Assembly: GCF_002252525.1 (NCBI RefSeq)
Contig: NZ_NNRM01000006.1
Span: forward strand, 1 to 64,000
Source: Brucella pseudogrignonensis
GTDB lineage: Bacteria; Pseudomonadota; Alphaproteobacteria; Rhizobiales; Rhizobiaceae
Length of the DNA stretch: 64,000 nucleotides
Reading direction: 5' to 3'
Shown: positions 43,152 to 52,224 of the stretch, piece after piece
Numbering within the stretch: the stretch's first letter is position 1
Layout of the letters: each line of letters opens with the position of its first letter
Translations under genes and position numbers: made by a program
Notes under the pieces: model-generated
Database searches by the model: none
What the model was told of the DNA's origin: nothing
What the model saw: the letters and a program-made list of their open reading frames with translations, nothing else

Positions 43152-44124
43152 TAAGCCCGATCAGGCTTGCAGCGATAATAATCCCGGTCATAACGCTCAT
43201 ACTCGACCAGAAAAGCGAAAGCGCAGCATCAATATCGTCTGCATCAGCTTCCCGCTTACCCTCACCATAAAACAGCGGTGCTTCGACCTTTTCCGATCCA
43301 TATTGGCGCGGTCCGGCAAGTGCCAGCTCAAGCGCACCTGCAAAGGCCGATTCCGGCCATCCAGCATTGGGCGAACGGTGCAGCCGCGCATCGCGCCACA
43401 TGACGGATAGTGTTCTTTTCCCGGCTTTTTTATCGACCGTAAACGCAGCAGCTATTGCAGTCAGCAATCCGGTCAATCGTGCGGGAATATAGTTTGCAAC
43501 ATCATCAAGACGGGCAGCGAAGCGCCCGAAATGACGATAGCGGTCATTGAGATGACCGATCATCGAGTCTGCCGTGTTGATGAGTTTATACGCAAACAGC
43601 CCCGGCAAGCCGGCGACGAGAAACCAGAAAGCAGGAGCAACAATGCCATCCGACGCATTCTCGGAAAGGCTTTCGATCGCTGCGCGACTGATACCGCCTT
43701 CATCGAGCTGATCCGGGTTACGTCCGACAATCATCGAAACCGCTTTGCGACCACCTTCAATACCGTCTTCACGCAACCCAGAGGCCACCGCCCGCACATG
43801 ATCGGCAAGGCTTTTCTGGGCCAGAAACACTGCGACGATGGTGATTTCAACCAGCGCGCCCGCTGTCCCCAGATAAGGCAGCAAATAGTCTAGCGCCAAC
43901 CCCACCACAACACATGAAATTACCAGTCCGATTATCAACCACATGCCATTGCTGCGCAGTGCATTGACAGAAAGACTGTGATCATTGAGACGTTTTTCAC
44001 CCCAGCTGATTGCCTTGCCAAACAGAACCACCGGATGCGGAACTTTCTGCCAGAGCTGTGGCGGATCACCCATCACCCGGTCCAGAACAAGCGCTAAAGC
44101 AAGAATAATCAGCTTTATTTCCAT
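43135..44124 (-). CDS. cobD: Adenosylcobinamide-phosphate synthase (CbiB/CobD)
   Basis: A 329-residue polytopic membrane protein that joins adenosylcobyric acid to (R)-1-amino-2-propanol phosphate. Family elements are DRVMGDPPQLWQKVPHPVVLFGKAISWGEKRLN, the segment SRAAIESLSENASDGIVAPAFWFLVAGLPGLFAYKLINTADSMIGH and SPNAGWPESAFAGALEL. It is the last gene of cobA-cobB-cobC-cobD, 22 nt after cobC, and ends overlapping the binding-protein gene tail to tail. Confidence 0.95.
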   Translation of the reverse strand: MEIKLIILALALVLDRVMGDPPQLWQKVPHPVVLFGKAISWGEKRLNDHSLSVNALRSNGMWLIIGLVISCVVVGLALDYLLPYLGTAGALVEITIVAVFLAQKSLADHVRAVASGLREDGIEGGRKAVSMIVGRNPDQLDEGGISRAAIESLSENASDGIVAPAFWFLVAGLPGLFAYKLINTADSMIGHLNDRYRHFGRFAARLDDVANYIPARLTGLLTAIAAAFTVDKKAGKRTLSVMWRDARLHRSPNAGWPESAFAGALELALAGPRQYGSEKVEAPLFYGEGKREADADDIDAALSLFWSSMSVMTGIIIAASLIGLISQLL

Positions 44125-44146
44125 GGACTTGATGCGCTTTCCTGAA

Positions 44147-45154
44147 TCACTTTTTCAAGCGGAGAATATCCCGCAATGCATGTTCAAATCGCATAAGGCC
44201 CGCCTGATCAGGCGCGAGTCCGATGCGCAGCCAGCTTGGTGCATAGGCAAACTTTCGGACAAGAATATGCCGCTCACAAAGTGCATCGTAAATTGCACGA
44301 GCATTTTCATGTTCAACGAGCGAAAACAGAGCTGTGCCACCTACTTCCAAGAGCTGACAATGTGCGAGCGTCGCGGCAAGTTCTGCCCGTCTTGTATCAA
44401 TGCGTCCGTGAAAGGCCTCAAGTTCAACACCACTTTCGAAAGCATGGAGTGCAATCGCAAGCGTTGGTCCCGCCACAGCCCATGGACCGAGCCTGTCTGC
44501 AACGCGCTTCACAAGCTCATCATTCGCAAGCAGGAACCCAAGCCGGACACCTGCAAGGCCAAAGAACTTACCGAAGGATTTCAACACGACCAGCGGCGCA
44601 TTCGCAGCATGTCTTGCAATGCTCACCTCCGGATGCGGATCGGCAAAAGCCTCATCCACAACCAGAAAACCGCCACGCTCGCCCAACTTTCGCGCAAGCC
44701 CCAGCAAATCAGGCCGCGCAATAATCCGGCCATCCGGGTTGTTCGGATTGACGATTGTGACCACCAGCGCATCCTCTGGGATGTCGTCGAGCGTCGCACA
44801 TTCGATCACATTCCAGTTCGCCGCTTCAAAAGCTGCCGCATGTTCCTGATAGGTCGGGCCCAAAATGGCGACCGTCGCAGGTTCAAGCAATGTCGGAATA
44901 AGCTGAATAAGCGCCTGCGTTCCCGGACTGGCAACGATTGGCGCATTCTTACCGGCTTCGTAATAGGAACGCGCCGCAGTCAGAACCCGCAACGATAGCC
45001 CCTCATCCGGCAAACGGTTCCACAAGGGCGCAGCCAGTTCCGGCAGAGGAAAATGTTCGGGATTGATACCCGTTGAAAGATCAAGCCAGTCGTCGACCTT
45101 ACCGCCAAAGCGCGCAATAGCCTTATCCAGCGCTCCGCCATGCTCAATAGTCAT
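44147..45154 (-). CDS. cobC: Threonine-phosphate decarboxylase (CobC/CobD type)
   Basis: A 335-residue PLP enzyme that makes (R)-1-amino-2-propanol phosphate for the nucleotide loop linker. It shows the aminotransferase-fold elements DLSTGINPEHFPLP near the N-terminus, ASPGTQALIQLIP, VTIVNPNNPDGRI, VVDEAFADPHPE and the PLP lysine in VLKSFGKFFGLAGVRLGF. The start lies 2 nt after the cobB stop, with GGAGAG inside the end of cobB. Confidence 0.94.
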   Translation of the reverse strand: MTIEHGGALDKAIARFGGKVDDWLDLSTGINPEHFPLPELAAPLWNRLPDEGLSLRVLTAARSYYEAGKNAPIVASPGTQALIQLIPTLLEPATVAILGPTYQEHAAAFEAANWNVIECATLDDIPEDALVVTIVNPNNPDGRIIARPDLLGLARKLGERGGFLVVDEAFADPHPEVSIARHAANAPLVVLKSFGKFFGLAGVRLGFLLANDELVKRVADRLGPWAVAGPTLAIALHAFESGVELEAFHGRIDTRRAELAATLAHCQLLEVGGTALFSLVEHENARAIYDALCERHILVRKFAYAPSWLRIGLAPDQAGLMRFEHALRDILRLKK

Positions 45155-45156
45155 GT

Positions 45157-46464
45157 TCAGGCATTCTCTCCGGAAAAATCAATCACATGCGTGAAGGAGC
45201 CAGCAACTGAACCAACGCGAAGTCCCGCCTCTCCCAGTTCCTCGCCCAACGCATCGCGGACGCGGAACAACCGTTCGGCATCCCCTTCGCGCACAATACT
45301 GGCATAGTGAAACTCATGAGCCGAAAGCGGCAATGGCCATGGCGAACCCGACAAAGGTTCCAGTTTGCGATAACCAAGGTGCATTTTGCGTTTGGCAAAA
45401 CTTGTGTCAAGCGGAAGCAGCCCAAGCATGGGATGCTTCACGCAAGACGAATCTTCCAGCGTCTCACCCAGCACCATATAGCCGCCACACTCGCCGTAAA
45501 TGCGCACACCACGATCCGCAGCGCGTCTCATGCCCTGCAGGAAACACTTCGCTTGGCTCAATTTTCCGGCATGAAGCTCAGGATAGCCTCCCGGCAGATA
45601 AATGGCGTCAGCACTTTCATCGGGCGCTTCGTCAACAAGCGGTGAAAAGAATGAAAGCTCAGCACCACGCCTGCGCCAACCTGCAAGTAGATGCGCATAG
45701 GCAAAGGCAAAGGCGTCGTCTCGCGCTACTGCAATGCGGTTTCCAAGCGGCGTGAGGCGAGGAACATTCGCCATAGCCTCATGATGCTTTGGCCGCGACC
45801 AGATATGCTCTAATGCGCTTAAATCAATACGCGCATCAACCACATCCGCAGCGTGCTCAAGGAAACGCTCCAGATCGGCATGTTCCGCTGCTTGAACAAG
45901 CCCAAGATGTCTGGAGGGCAGAACCAGCGCTTCATCTCGCGGAATTACGCCCAGAACGGCAATACCGAGCGGTTTGATCGCTTCGCGCAGCATGGCCTCA
46001 TGTCTGCCGCTGCCAACCCGGTTAAGAATAACCCCGGCAATCAGCACATCTTTGCGAAACTGGCTGAAACCCGAAATGAGTGCAGCAATGGAATGGGATT
46101 GGCGGGCGCAATCGACCACTAGAACCACTGGCAGATCAAGAGTTCGCGCCAAATCTGCCGACGAACCCTTTCCATCGAGCGCACCGTCGAAAAGCCCCAT
46201 CATACCTTCAACAACCAGCAGCTTATTGCCCTCAGTCATGCGGGATGAAATGGCACTGATAAGCTCTGGCCGCATGGCCCATGGATCAAGATTGAAGCAA
46301 TCCACACCGCTCGCAGACTTATGGTAGGCAGGATCGATGTAATCAGGGCCAGCTTTCGCAGGTGCAAGCGCCTCGCCACGACGCTTTAGAGCGCGCAGCA
46401 GCCCAAGCGTCAAAGTGGTTTTGCCTGAACCGGAAGCCGGCGCTGCAATCATGAAACCCTTCAT
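45157..46464 (-). CDS. cobB: Hydrogenobyrinate/cobyrinate a,c-diamide synthase
   Basis: A 435-residue glutamine amidotransferase that amidates the a and c side chains, here before cobalt insertion. An N-terminal ATP-binding domain (GFMIAAPASGSGKTTLTLGLLRALKRRGE; GPDYIDPAYHKSASGVDCFNLDPWAM; VVEGMMGLFDG) is followed by a GATase domain with GGYPELHA and the catalytic Cys in IYGECGGYMVLGE; the late motif HEFHYASI is present. The start overlaps cobA by ATGA. Confidence 0.95.
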   Translation of the reverse strand: MKGFMIAAPASGSGKTTLTLGLLRALKRRGEALAPAKAGPDYIDPAYHKSASGVDCFNLDPWAMRPELISAISSRMTEGNKLLVVEGMMGLFDGALDGKGSSADLARTLDLPVVLVVDCARQSHSIAALISGFSQFRKDVLIAGVILNRVGSGRHEAMLREAIKPLGIAVLGVIPRDEALVLPSRHLGLVQAAEHADLERFLEHAADVVDARIDLSALEHIWSRPKHHEAMANVPRLTPLGNRIAVARDDAFAFAYAHLLAGWRRRGAELSFFSPLVDEAPDESADAIYLPGGYPELHAGKLSQAKCFLQGMRRAADRGVRIYGECGGYMVLGETLEDSSCVKHPMLGLLPLDTSFAKRKMHLGYRKLEPLSGSPWPLPLSAHEFHYASIVREGDAERLFRVRDALGEELGEAGLRVGSVAGSFTHVIDFSGENA

Positions 46465-47336
46465 GCGCTCTTCTCTCTGCTAAGATGAAGCGGATCGCTT
46501 GTCAGTTTTCGACCCTGAGATGCACCGGCCCAGTCAAGCCCCGCACGCAGCTTCACAACCTCTCCCACAACCACGATTGCCGGCGGCTTGAGACCCGATG
46601 CTTCAACATCTGCAACCGCGCGTGACAATGTTGTCTCCAGAACCACCTGTTCAGGCAAGCTGGCATTGCAGACAAATGCGACCGGTTCATCTGGCGAACG
46701 TCCTGCTGTCATCAGACGCTCTGTAATGAGGTCGATATGCTTCATCGCCATATACATCACAATAACCGGAGAAGACTGGGCAATGCCCTCCCAATTAATA
46801 CGATCTGGCATCAGCCCTGTTGCATCGTGGCCCGTGAGGAATGTAACTGATTGGTTGATATCGCGATGCGTGGCCGCAATTCCTGCATAGGCAAGACCGC
46901 CGATACCCGCTGTAATGCCTGGCACAATGCGAAACGGCACGCCATGTTCAACAAGCGTCAGCGCTTCCTCGGCTCCGCGCCCAAAGACGAATGGATCACC
47001 ACCTTTCAGGCGCAGAACCTTCTTGCCTTCCTGAGCTAGCTCAACCAGTCGCAGCGAAATATCGCGCTGCTTTGGTGAAGGCTTGCCGCCTCGTTTGCCT
47101 GCGTATTCAACAATTGCGTCATCGCGCTTGAGTGAAAGACAGGCTTCATCAACCAGCGCATCATAGACAATAACATCCGCGTCTCGCAGCGCGTTCACCG
47201 CGTGCAATGTGAGAAGGCCCGGATCACCCGGACCGGCACCAACAAGCCAGACATGCCCGGGCTGTATCGCGGGCAAGCTGACTTTGCTCTTCGCAACAAT
47301 ACATTCCGGCGCATGTTCAGGCTTATTCATCGTCAT
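46461..47336 (-). CDS. cobA: Uroporphyrinogen-III C-methyltransferase (SUMT)
   Basis: A 291-residue class III methyltransferase that makes precorrin-2 from uroporphyrinogen III. It has VWLVGAGPGDPGLLTLHAVNAL, LKGGDPFVFGRGAEEALTL, GITAGIGGLAYAGIAATHRD and PVIVMYMAMKH. No siroheme-synthase domains are fused to it, so it serves B12 rather than siroheme, at least structurally. The start is one of two near ATGs (47336 or 47330) or a TTG at 47339. It leads cobA-cobB-cobC-cobD and is divergent from cbiD. Confidence 0.95.
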   Translation of the reverse strand: MTMNKPEHAPECIVAKSKVSLPAIQPGHVWLVGAGPGDPGLLTLHAVNALRDADVIVYDALVDEACLSLKRDDAIVEYAGKRGGKPSPKQRDISLRLVELAQEGKKVLRLKGGDPFVFGRGAEEALTLVEHGVPFRIVPGITAGIGGLAYAGIAATHRDINQSVTFLTGHDATGLMPDRINWEGIAQSSPVIVMYMAMKHIDLITERLMTAGRSPDEPVAFVCNASLPEQVVLETTLSRAVADVEASGLKPPAIVVVGEVVKLRAGLDWAGASQGRKLTSDPLHLSREKSA

Positions 47337-47351
47337 CAACCATAATTCTAT

Positions 47352-47429
47352 CTAGTGGATTTTTCGAATTTAACGTTTGTTACGACGCCTATTTCAGCAG
47401 AAATACAAACGTAAAATTCAATCCACTAG
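47352..47429. promoter_or_regulatory. Long imperfect inverted repeat between cobA and cbiD
   Basis: The left arm at 47352-47380 begins CTAGTGGATT and ends AACGTTTGT. The right arm at 47405-47429 begins ACAAACGT and ends AATCCACTAG. Apart from four extra bases in the left arm and one mismatch, the arms are complementary over about 25 positions, with a 24-nt loop. The element fills most of the 126-nt divergent promoter region. There is no T-run, and no B12-box, so it is neither a terminator nor a cobalamin riboswitch. A dimeric-regulator site is the simplest reading. Confidence 0.65.
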
Positions 47430-47462
47430 CGGCACAGCTATCAGATACATTATAAGGCGTCC

Positions 47463-48569
47463 ATGAACGATGAAACCGCCCCTACTAATAAACTACCAGA
47501 AAAAGCCGAACTGCGTCGCGGCTGGACGACGGGCGCCTGTGCCACAGCTGCCACCAAGGCAGCGCTGACTGCGCTTATTACCGGTGAATTCCCCGATCCG
47601 GTCGGCATCATCCTCCCCAAAGGTGAAGTTCCCTATTTCCAGCTTGAATATGAAGGGCTGGGTGAAGGCTATGCCATGGCGGGTATCATCAAGGATGCGG
47701 GTGACGATCCGGATGTCACGCACGGCGCAACAATCATCTCGACCGTTTTCCCTGCCCCTCCCGGCACAGGCATTGTGTTTCAGGCAGGCGAAGGCGTAGG
47801 CACCGTAACGCGACCCGGCTTGCAAATTCAGCCGGGCGAAGCGGCAATCAATCCAACTCCGCGCCGCATGATGACAGAGATCTGCGAACAGATATGTGCG
47901 GAATATGGTCTGCCTGCTGATCTGGTGATTACGATTTCCGTTCCGGGCGGCGAAGAAATTGCGCAGAAAACGTGGAACCCGCGCCTTGGTATCGTTGGCG
48001 GTATTTCCATCTTGGGTACGACAGGCGTTGTGCATCCATTTTCGTGTTCAGCATGGATCCATTCTATCCATCGCGGCATAGATGTAGCGCGTGCTGAAAA
48101 GCAAAAACATGTACTCGCTGCGACCGGCTCAACCTCTGAAGACGCAGCACAAGCACTTTATGATCTGCCGGATTTTGCAATTCTCGACATGGGTGATTTT
48201 GCCGGTGGCGTACTCAAATATCTGCGAGCGCATCCCATCGATAAACTTACCCTTGCAGGCGGATTCGCCAAGCTGACAAAACTTGCTCAGGGTGAGCTTG
48301 ATCTTCATTCTGCGCGTTCACAGGTCGATAAGAGCTTCCTCTGGACTATTGCCGAAAAGGCTGGCGCGCCAAGCGACATGAAGGACCGGATTCTTTTTGC
48401 GAACACTGCACTGGAAGTGCTTGAAATGACTCAAAGCGTTGACATCGACATGGCTACACCGATCGCTGAAAAAGCTAAGCAGGTGGCGCTCGAAACCCTG
48501 CGCGGCGCACCTGTTGAAGTCGAAATCATTGTGACGGATCGCAAAGGCAATATCCTTGCCTGCCTCTAA
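47463..48569 (+). CDS. cbiD: CbiD-type C1-methyltransferase (precorrin-5/cobalt-precorrin-5B)
   Basis: A 368-residue CbiD protein. Family elements are LRRGWTTGACATAATKAALTAL near the N-terminus, ATIISTVFPAPPGTGIVFQAGEGVGTVTRPGLQI, VTISVPGGEEIAQKTWNPRLGIVGGISILGTTGVVHPFS and AGGFAKLTKLAQGELDLHSARS. CbiD methylates C1 in the anaerobic pathway. In this aerobic-type cluster it probably replaces CobF, which is missing from the window. AAGG lies 6 nt before the ATG. It overlaps cobK by 14 nt. Confidence 0.94.
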   Translation: MNDETAPTNKLPEKAELRRGWTTGACATAATKAALTALITGEFPDPVGIILPKGEVPYFQLEYEGLGEGYAMAGIIKDAGDDPDVTHGATIISTVFPAPPGTGIVFQAGEGVGTVTRPGLQIQPGEAAINPTPRRMMTEICEQICAEYGLPADLVITISVPGGEEIAQKTWNPRLGIVGGISILGTTGVVHPFSCSAWIHSIHRGIDVARAEKQKHVLAATGSTSEDAAQALYDLPDFAILDMGDFAGGVLKYLRAHPIDKLTLAGGFAKLTKLAQGELDLHSARSQVDKSFLWTIAEKAGAPSDMKDRILFANTALEVLEMTQSVDIDMATPIAEKAKQVALETLRGAPVEVEIIVTDRKGNILACL

Positions 48570-49296
48570 AATACTCATTCTTGGCGGCACGGCTGAAGCA
48601 TCAAAGCTTGCTTCCTCACTGGAGGCCCTACCCGTCGAAGCTATCACCTCGCTTGCAGGCCGAACGGCCAACCCTGCTCCAATCAGCGGCAAGCTGCGCA
48701 TTGGCGGATTTGGCGGCGCAGAAGGTCTGACAGCTTATCTGACAACCGAGAAAATCAATCTTCTGATCGATGCGACACATCCCTATGCAACGCGCATTTC
48801 ACACAATGCTGTCGTGGCATCCGATATGGCAAATATTCCGCTACTCCGGCTTGAACGTCCAGCATGGGAAAAACAAAGCGGCGATAACTGGATTGAGGTC
48901 GAGAACGAAGCGCAGGCTGCGACCTTGATCCCCGCTGGTGAGCGTGTTCTGCTCGCACTGGGCCGCCAACATATCAAACCCTTTGCAGATCGTAGCGATG
49001 TTCACTTCATCATACGGATGATCGATCCGCCGGAGGTAACACTTCCACGCGATTGTGAAATCGTTCTGGCAAAACCCGGAAACTATGAATCTGAGAAGCA
49101 ATTCCTGAGCGGGCGAAAGATCGGCCTGATTGTCAGCCGCAATTCCGGCGGCAGCATTTCCTATGCGAAAATCCGGGCAGCGCGCGATCTCGCCATACCT
49201 GTCATGATGATCGCACGCCCACCCGTTGAAGCCAAAACTGTTGTCGCCACCGTGGATGAAGCAGTTGAATTTGCGCGTTCAGCTTTACGATTTTGA
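48556..49296 (+). CDS. cobK: Precorrin-6A reductase
   Basis: A 246-residue NADPH-dependent reductase that converts precorrin-6A to 6B. The N-terminus KILILGGTAEASKLASSL is the dinucleotide-binding turn. LLIDATHPYATRISHNAV and LLRLERPAWEKQ are typical family segments, and LIVSRNSGGSISYAKIRAARDLAIPVMMIARP closes the second domain. Translation starts at TTG with AAAGG upstream, overlapping the end of cbiD, so the two are coupled. It converges with cobM, overlapping by 12 nt. Confidence 0.93.
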   Translation: MPASKILILGGTAEASKLASSLEALPVEAITSLAGRTANPAPISGKLRIGGFGGAEGLTAYLTTEKINLLIDATHPYATRISHNAVVASDMANIPLLRLERPAWEKQSGDNWIEVENEAQAATLIPAGERVLLALGRQHIKPFADRSDVHFIIRMIDPPEVTLPRDCEIVLAKPGNYESEKQFLSGRKIGLIVSRNSGGSISYAKIRAARDLAIPVMMIARPPVEAKTVVATVDEAVEFARSALRF

Positions 49297-50043
49297 GCGC
49301 GCAACATGGCTATGCGCTTCATGATAAAGCGCTGAATCACGAAAGTTCTTCGGATCAAGACCACGCCCAACGAATATCATTGCCGTTCTTTTGACGCCAG
49401 AAAGCTCCACTTTCGCCACAATGTCAGACAGTTTTCCGCGCAGAATCTGCTCATCTGGCCACCCAATTCGGTATGCAACGACCACTGGACAGTCAGAACC
49501 GTATAGTGGCGTCAGCTCCGTTTCGATCTTCGCAAGGTTCCGGATCGATAGGTGAATGACCAAAGTCGCACCAGATTTACCCAGTGTGGCGAGATCCTCA
49601 CCTTCCGGCATCGCAGATGATTTTACCGAAGTCCGCGTCAGAATAATGCTCTGGTTAACTTCCGGAATTGTTAGTTCCTGTTTCATTGCAGCTGCAGCTG
49701 CTACAAAAGCCGGGACACCCGGCGTCACGTCATAAGGGATGCCGAGCGTATCAAGCCTGCGCATCTGTTCAGCCATCGCGCCATAAATCGATGGATCTCC
49801 TGAATGCACCCGTGCAACATCATGCCCTTTGGCATGAGCCGCCTCAATCGCCGCAATGATTTCATCAAGTGTCAGCGAGGAACTATCAATCAGCAGCGCA
49901 TTATCGGGTGCAGATGCAACAACTTCTTTTGGCACCAGCGATCCTGCATAAATGCAGACCTGACAGCTTTCGATCAGTCGCAAACCACGCACGGTGATGA
50001 GGTCGGCGGCACCGGGACCGGCTCCAATGAAATGAACTGTCAC
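49285..50043 (-). CDS. cobM: Precorrin-4 C11-methyltransferase
   Basis: A 252-residue class III methyltransferase that methylates C11. It begins VHFIGAGPGAADLITVRGLRLI and has VARVHSGDPSIYGAMAEQMRRLD, VTPGVPAFVAAAAAMKQELTIPEVNQSIILTR and VIHLSIRNL. Start codon GTG, with GAGGAAG upstream. It stands alone on its strand, convergent with cobK. Confidence 0.95.
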   Translation of the reverse strand: MTVHFIGAGPGAADLITVRGLRLIESCQVCIYAGSLVPKEVVASAPDNALLIDSSSLTLDEIIAAIEAAHAKGHDVARVHSGDPSIYGAMAEQMRRLDTLGIPYDVTPGVPAFVAAAAAMKQELTIPEVNQSIILTRTSVKSSAMPEGEDLATLGKSGATLVIHLSIRNLAKIETELTPLYGSDCPVVVAYRIGWPDEQILRGKLSDIVAKVELSGVKRTAMIFVGRGLDPKNFRDSALYHEAHSHVARSKS

Positions 50044-50094
50044 GTTTTCTTCCTCTGTTCAGGCGTTTCGAATGCCTGTCAGGTGGCAGAAGAG

Positions 50095-50664
50095 TCAATC
50101 TTTTTCAGGCAAAAGTCCTTGAATATCATTGAAGATCGACTGCCACTCTTCCGGTGTCAGCTCGAAGAAGTTGAAGCTTCTGAGCAGAAATGCACCCTCA
50201 TTGGCAATGAAAGCCAATCTCGCGCGCCTGCCTTCAGGTGTCGAAACATCAAGTCCATCCCACTGCTTGCGATACCAGGTCCGCGTTTCATCAAGATAAT
50301 GGGAGTTGGGAATAAGGCTCGCCATCATGGCAGCAAATCGTGAATCGTCCTCAGCATCGCTTTCGCGCGTCACCGCGATATGGGCAGCAATGTGCGAAAT
50401 CGCATCCTGCCTGTGCTGTTTGCGCGCTGTCACCAAATCGTCGAACCGGTCGCCCCACCGCTCGATCATAGCTTTCATCAGCCCGTCTTTGTTACCAAAG
50501 CAATATTGCACGCCGCCCTTGGTAACACCGGAGGCCTGCGCCACCGCATCCATGGTCAGCGCAACGATACCACCTTCGGCAACCAGCTTCTCGGCCATAT
50601 CCAGAACGTGGTCACGGTCGATTGAGCGCGGACGGCCGGTTTTCTGCAATTTCTTACTTTCCAT
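50095..50664 (-). CDS. TetR/AcrR family transcriptional regulator
   Basis: A 189-residue regulator with an N-terminal helix-turn-helix (VLDMAEKLVAEGGIVALTMDAVAQASGVTKGGVQYCFGNKDGLMKAMIERW) and a helical ligand-binding C-terminus. It is divergent from an MFS drug-efflux gene; two palindromes lie in the shared intergenic region. The usual arrangement is a repressor released by an efflux substrate. Confidence 0.93.
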   Translation of the reverse strand: MESKKLQKTGRPRSIDRDHVLDMAEKLVAEGGIVALTMDAVAQASGVTKGGVQYCFGNKDGLMKAMIERWGDRFDDLVTARKQHRQDAISHIAAHIAVTRESDAEDDSRFAAMMASLIPNSHYLDETRTWYRKQWDGLDVSTPEGRRARLAFIANEGAFLLRSFNFFELTPEEWQSIFNDIQGLLPEKD

Positions 50665-50682
50665 ACGGACGGATTTATATTA

Positions 50683-50719
50683 TGTCAGCCACCCTGACAA
50701 GTTTGAATACGCTCGTATT
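50683..50719. promoter_or_regulatory. Candidate TetR operators between the regulator and MFS genes
   Basis: Two perfect inverted repeats lie close together: TGTCAGCCACCCTGACA (50683-50699, arms TGTCAG/CTGACA) and AATACGCTCGTATT (50706-50719, arms AATACG/CGTATT). The second can be extended by three pairs with one mismatch. Their position supports the MFS start at 50736 rather than farther upstream. Confidence 0.6.
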
Positions 50720-50735
50720 GAAAAGGTGTAATCCG

Positions 50736-52223
50736 ATGTTGCCGCAAAATCGCTGGCTCGTTCTCGCAATTGTTTCCAGCGCGTTGTTCCTGATCGTTGT
50801 GGATATGACAGTGCTTTACACAGCGCTGCCACGCCTCACCCATGATCTGGCGGCAAGTGCTTCCGAAAAGCTCTGGATCATGAATATCTACCCGCTGGTG
50901 GTGGCAGGCCTGCTGCCGGGCCTCGGCACGCTGGGTGACAAGCTCGGCCACAAGCGCATGTTCATGAATGGCCTGGTGGTGTTTGGCCTTGCTTCGCTGT
51001 GCGCAGCCTATTCACCAAACCCGGAAGTGTTGATCGCAGCCCGCGCATTTCTCGCCTGTGGCGCGGCGATGATGATGCCTGCTACGCTGTCGATCATTCG
51101 ACTGACCTTTACCGATGAAAAAGAACGCTCGCTTGCCATTGGCATCTGGGCGGCGATTGCTTCGGGTGGCGCTGCCATCGGCCCTGTCGCGGGCGGTGTA
51201 CTGCTCGAATATTTCTGGTGGGGCTCGGTGTTCCTCATCAACGTGCCTGTTGTTCTGGTGGCCCTGGCACTTTCAGCCTTCAACCTTGAAAACCGCCCCC
51301 TCGGCTCCCAGCGCAAATGGGATCTCGTCGGCTCGATCCAGATTATGATCGGCCTGATCGCGTTGACCTATGCCGTCAAGGAACTTGCCAAGCGCGATGC
51401 ATCGATGACTGTGTTTGCGAGTGCTCTGATTATCGGCCTCATCGCAACGACCATTTTCGTGCGCCGTCAGTTTTCAAGCAAAGAGCCGCTCATCGACTTC
51501 TCGCTGTTTAATAACAGACTGTTCTCAACGGGTGTGTTTGCGGCTCTCGTTGCGTCCGGTTCGATGACTGGCATGGAACTGGTGTTCAGCCAGCGTATGC
51601 AGCTGATCGAAGGCATGACGCCTTTGCAGGCTGGTCTGATGATCTTGCCTATTCCGCTTGCGGCCTTTGTAGCTGGACCGCTGGCTGGCATGATGTTGCC
51701 GCGCCTTGGCGCAGGCAAGGTGCTCTGGGCGTCGCTCGGCATCACCGCTCTCGGTGTGGTGATCTATATCCTGACCTATAAGCTCTCGACGCATTTCTAT
51801 CTGGCAGGGCTTGCTGTCCTCGGTTTTGGTGTTGGCTGTGCAATGACCGGCGCATCCTCGTCAATCATGGGCAATGCACCGGCCGAAAAGGCTGGCATGG
51901 CGGCATCTGTCGAGGAAGTTTCGTTTGAACTTGGCAATGCGCTGGGTGTGACGATCTTCGGAAGTATCCTGTCGGCATTCTATACCGCCAGCCTTATCCT
52001 GCCTGCAGGCTCAAGCATTCCATCTGTTGTCCGCGACAGCCTGGATGAAGCGCTTCTCGCTGCACAATCGATGCCGGAAGCGGATGCCTATGCTCTGACT
52101 ACCCTCGCATCGCAAGCATTCGAAAATGCCTATGTGGCTGTCATCGTTGCGACCGCTGCCCTGCTGCTCGTTGCGACTGTTGCAACCTACATCGTGCAAC
52201 GTCGCAAAGTGAAGATCGCGTAA
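50736..52223 (+). CDS. MFS efflux transporter, 14-helix DHA2 type (SmvA/QacA-like)
   Basis: A 495-residue major facilitator with about 14 membrane segments. Motifs of the DHA2 drug:H+ antiporters are present: VDMTVLYTALPRLTHDL in helix 1, GTLGDKLGHKRMFMNGL (motif A) and GPVAGGVLLEYFWWGSVFLINVP (motif C). Relatives export quaternary ammonium compounds, dyes and biguanides. The ATG at 50736 has AAGG upstream and places helix 1 at the usual distance; in-frame starts at 50682 or 50622 would run through the operator region. It ends one nt from cobE, tail to tail. Confidence 0.9.
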   Translation: MLPQNRWLVLAIVSSALFLIVVDMTVLYTALPRLTHDLAASASEKLWIMNIYPLVVAGLLPGLGTLGDKLGHKRMFMNGLVVFGLASLCAAYSPNPEVLIAARAFLACGAAMMMPATLSIIRLTFTDEKERSLAIGIWAAIASGGAAIGPVAGGVLLEYFWWGSVFLINVPVVLVALALSAFNLENRPLGSQRKWDLVGSIQIMIGLIALTYAVKELAKRDASMTVFASALIIGLIATTIFVRRQFSSKEPLIDFSLFNNRLFSTGVFAALVASGSMTGMELVFSQRMQLIEGMTPLQAGLMILPIPLAAFVAGPLAGMMLPRLGAGKVLWASLGITALGVVIYILTYKLSTHFYLAGLAVLGFGVGCAMTGASSSIMGNAPAEKAGMAASVEEVSFELGNALGVTIFGSILSAFYTASLILPAGSSIPSVVRDSLDEALLAAQSMPEADAYALTTLASQAFENAYVAVIVATAALLLVATVATYIVQRRKVKIA

Positions 52224-52224
52224 T

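Noticed and set aside
43985-44998. Plus-strand frame of 337 codons
   Set aside because: It runs antisense to cobD and cobC and has no recognisable feature.
47352-47429. Cobalamin riboswitch or terminator at cobA-cbiD
   Set aside because: No B12 box, too short for the aptamer, and no T-run after the stem.
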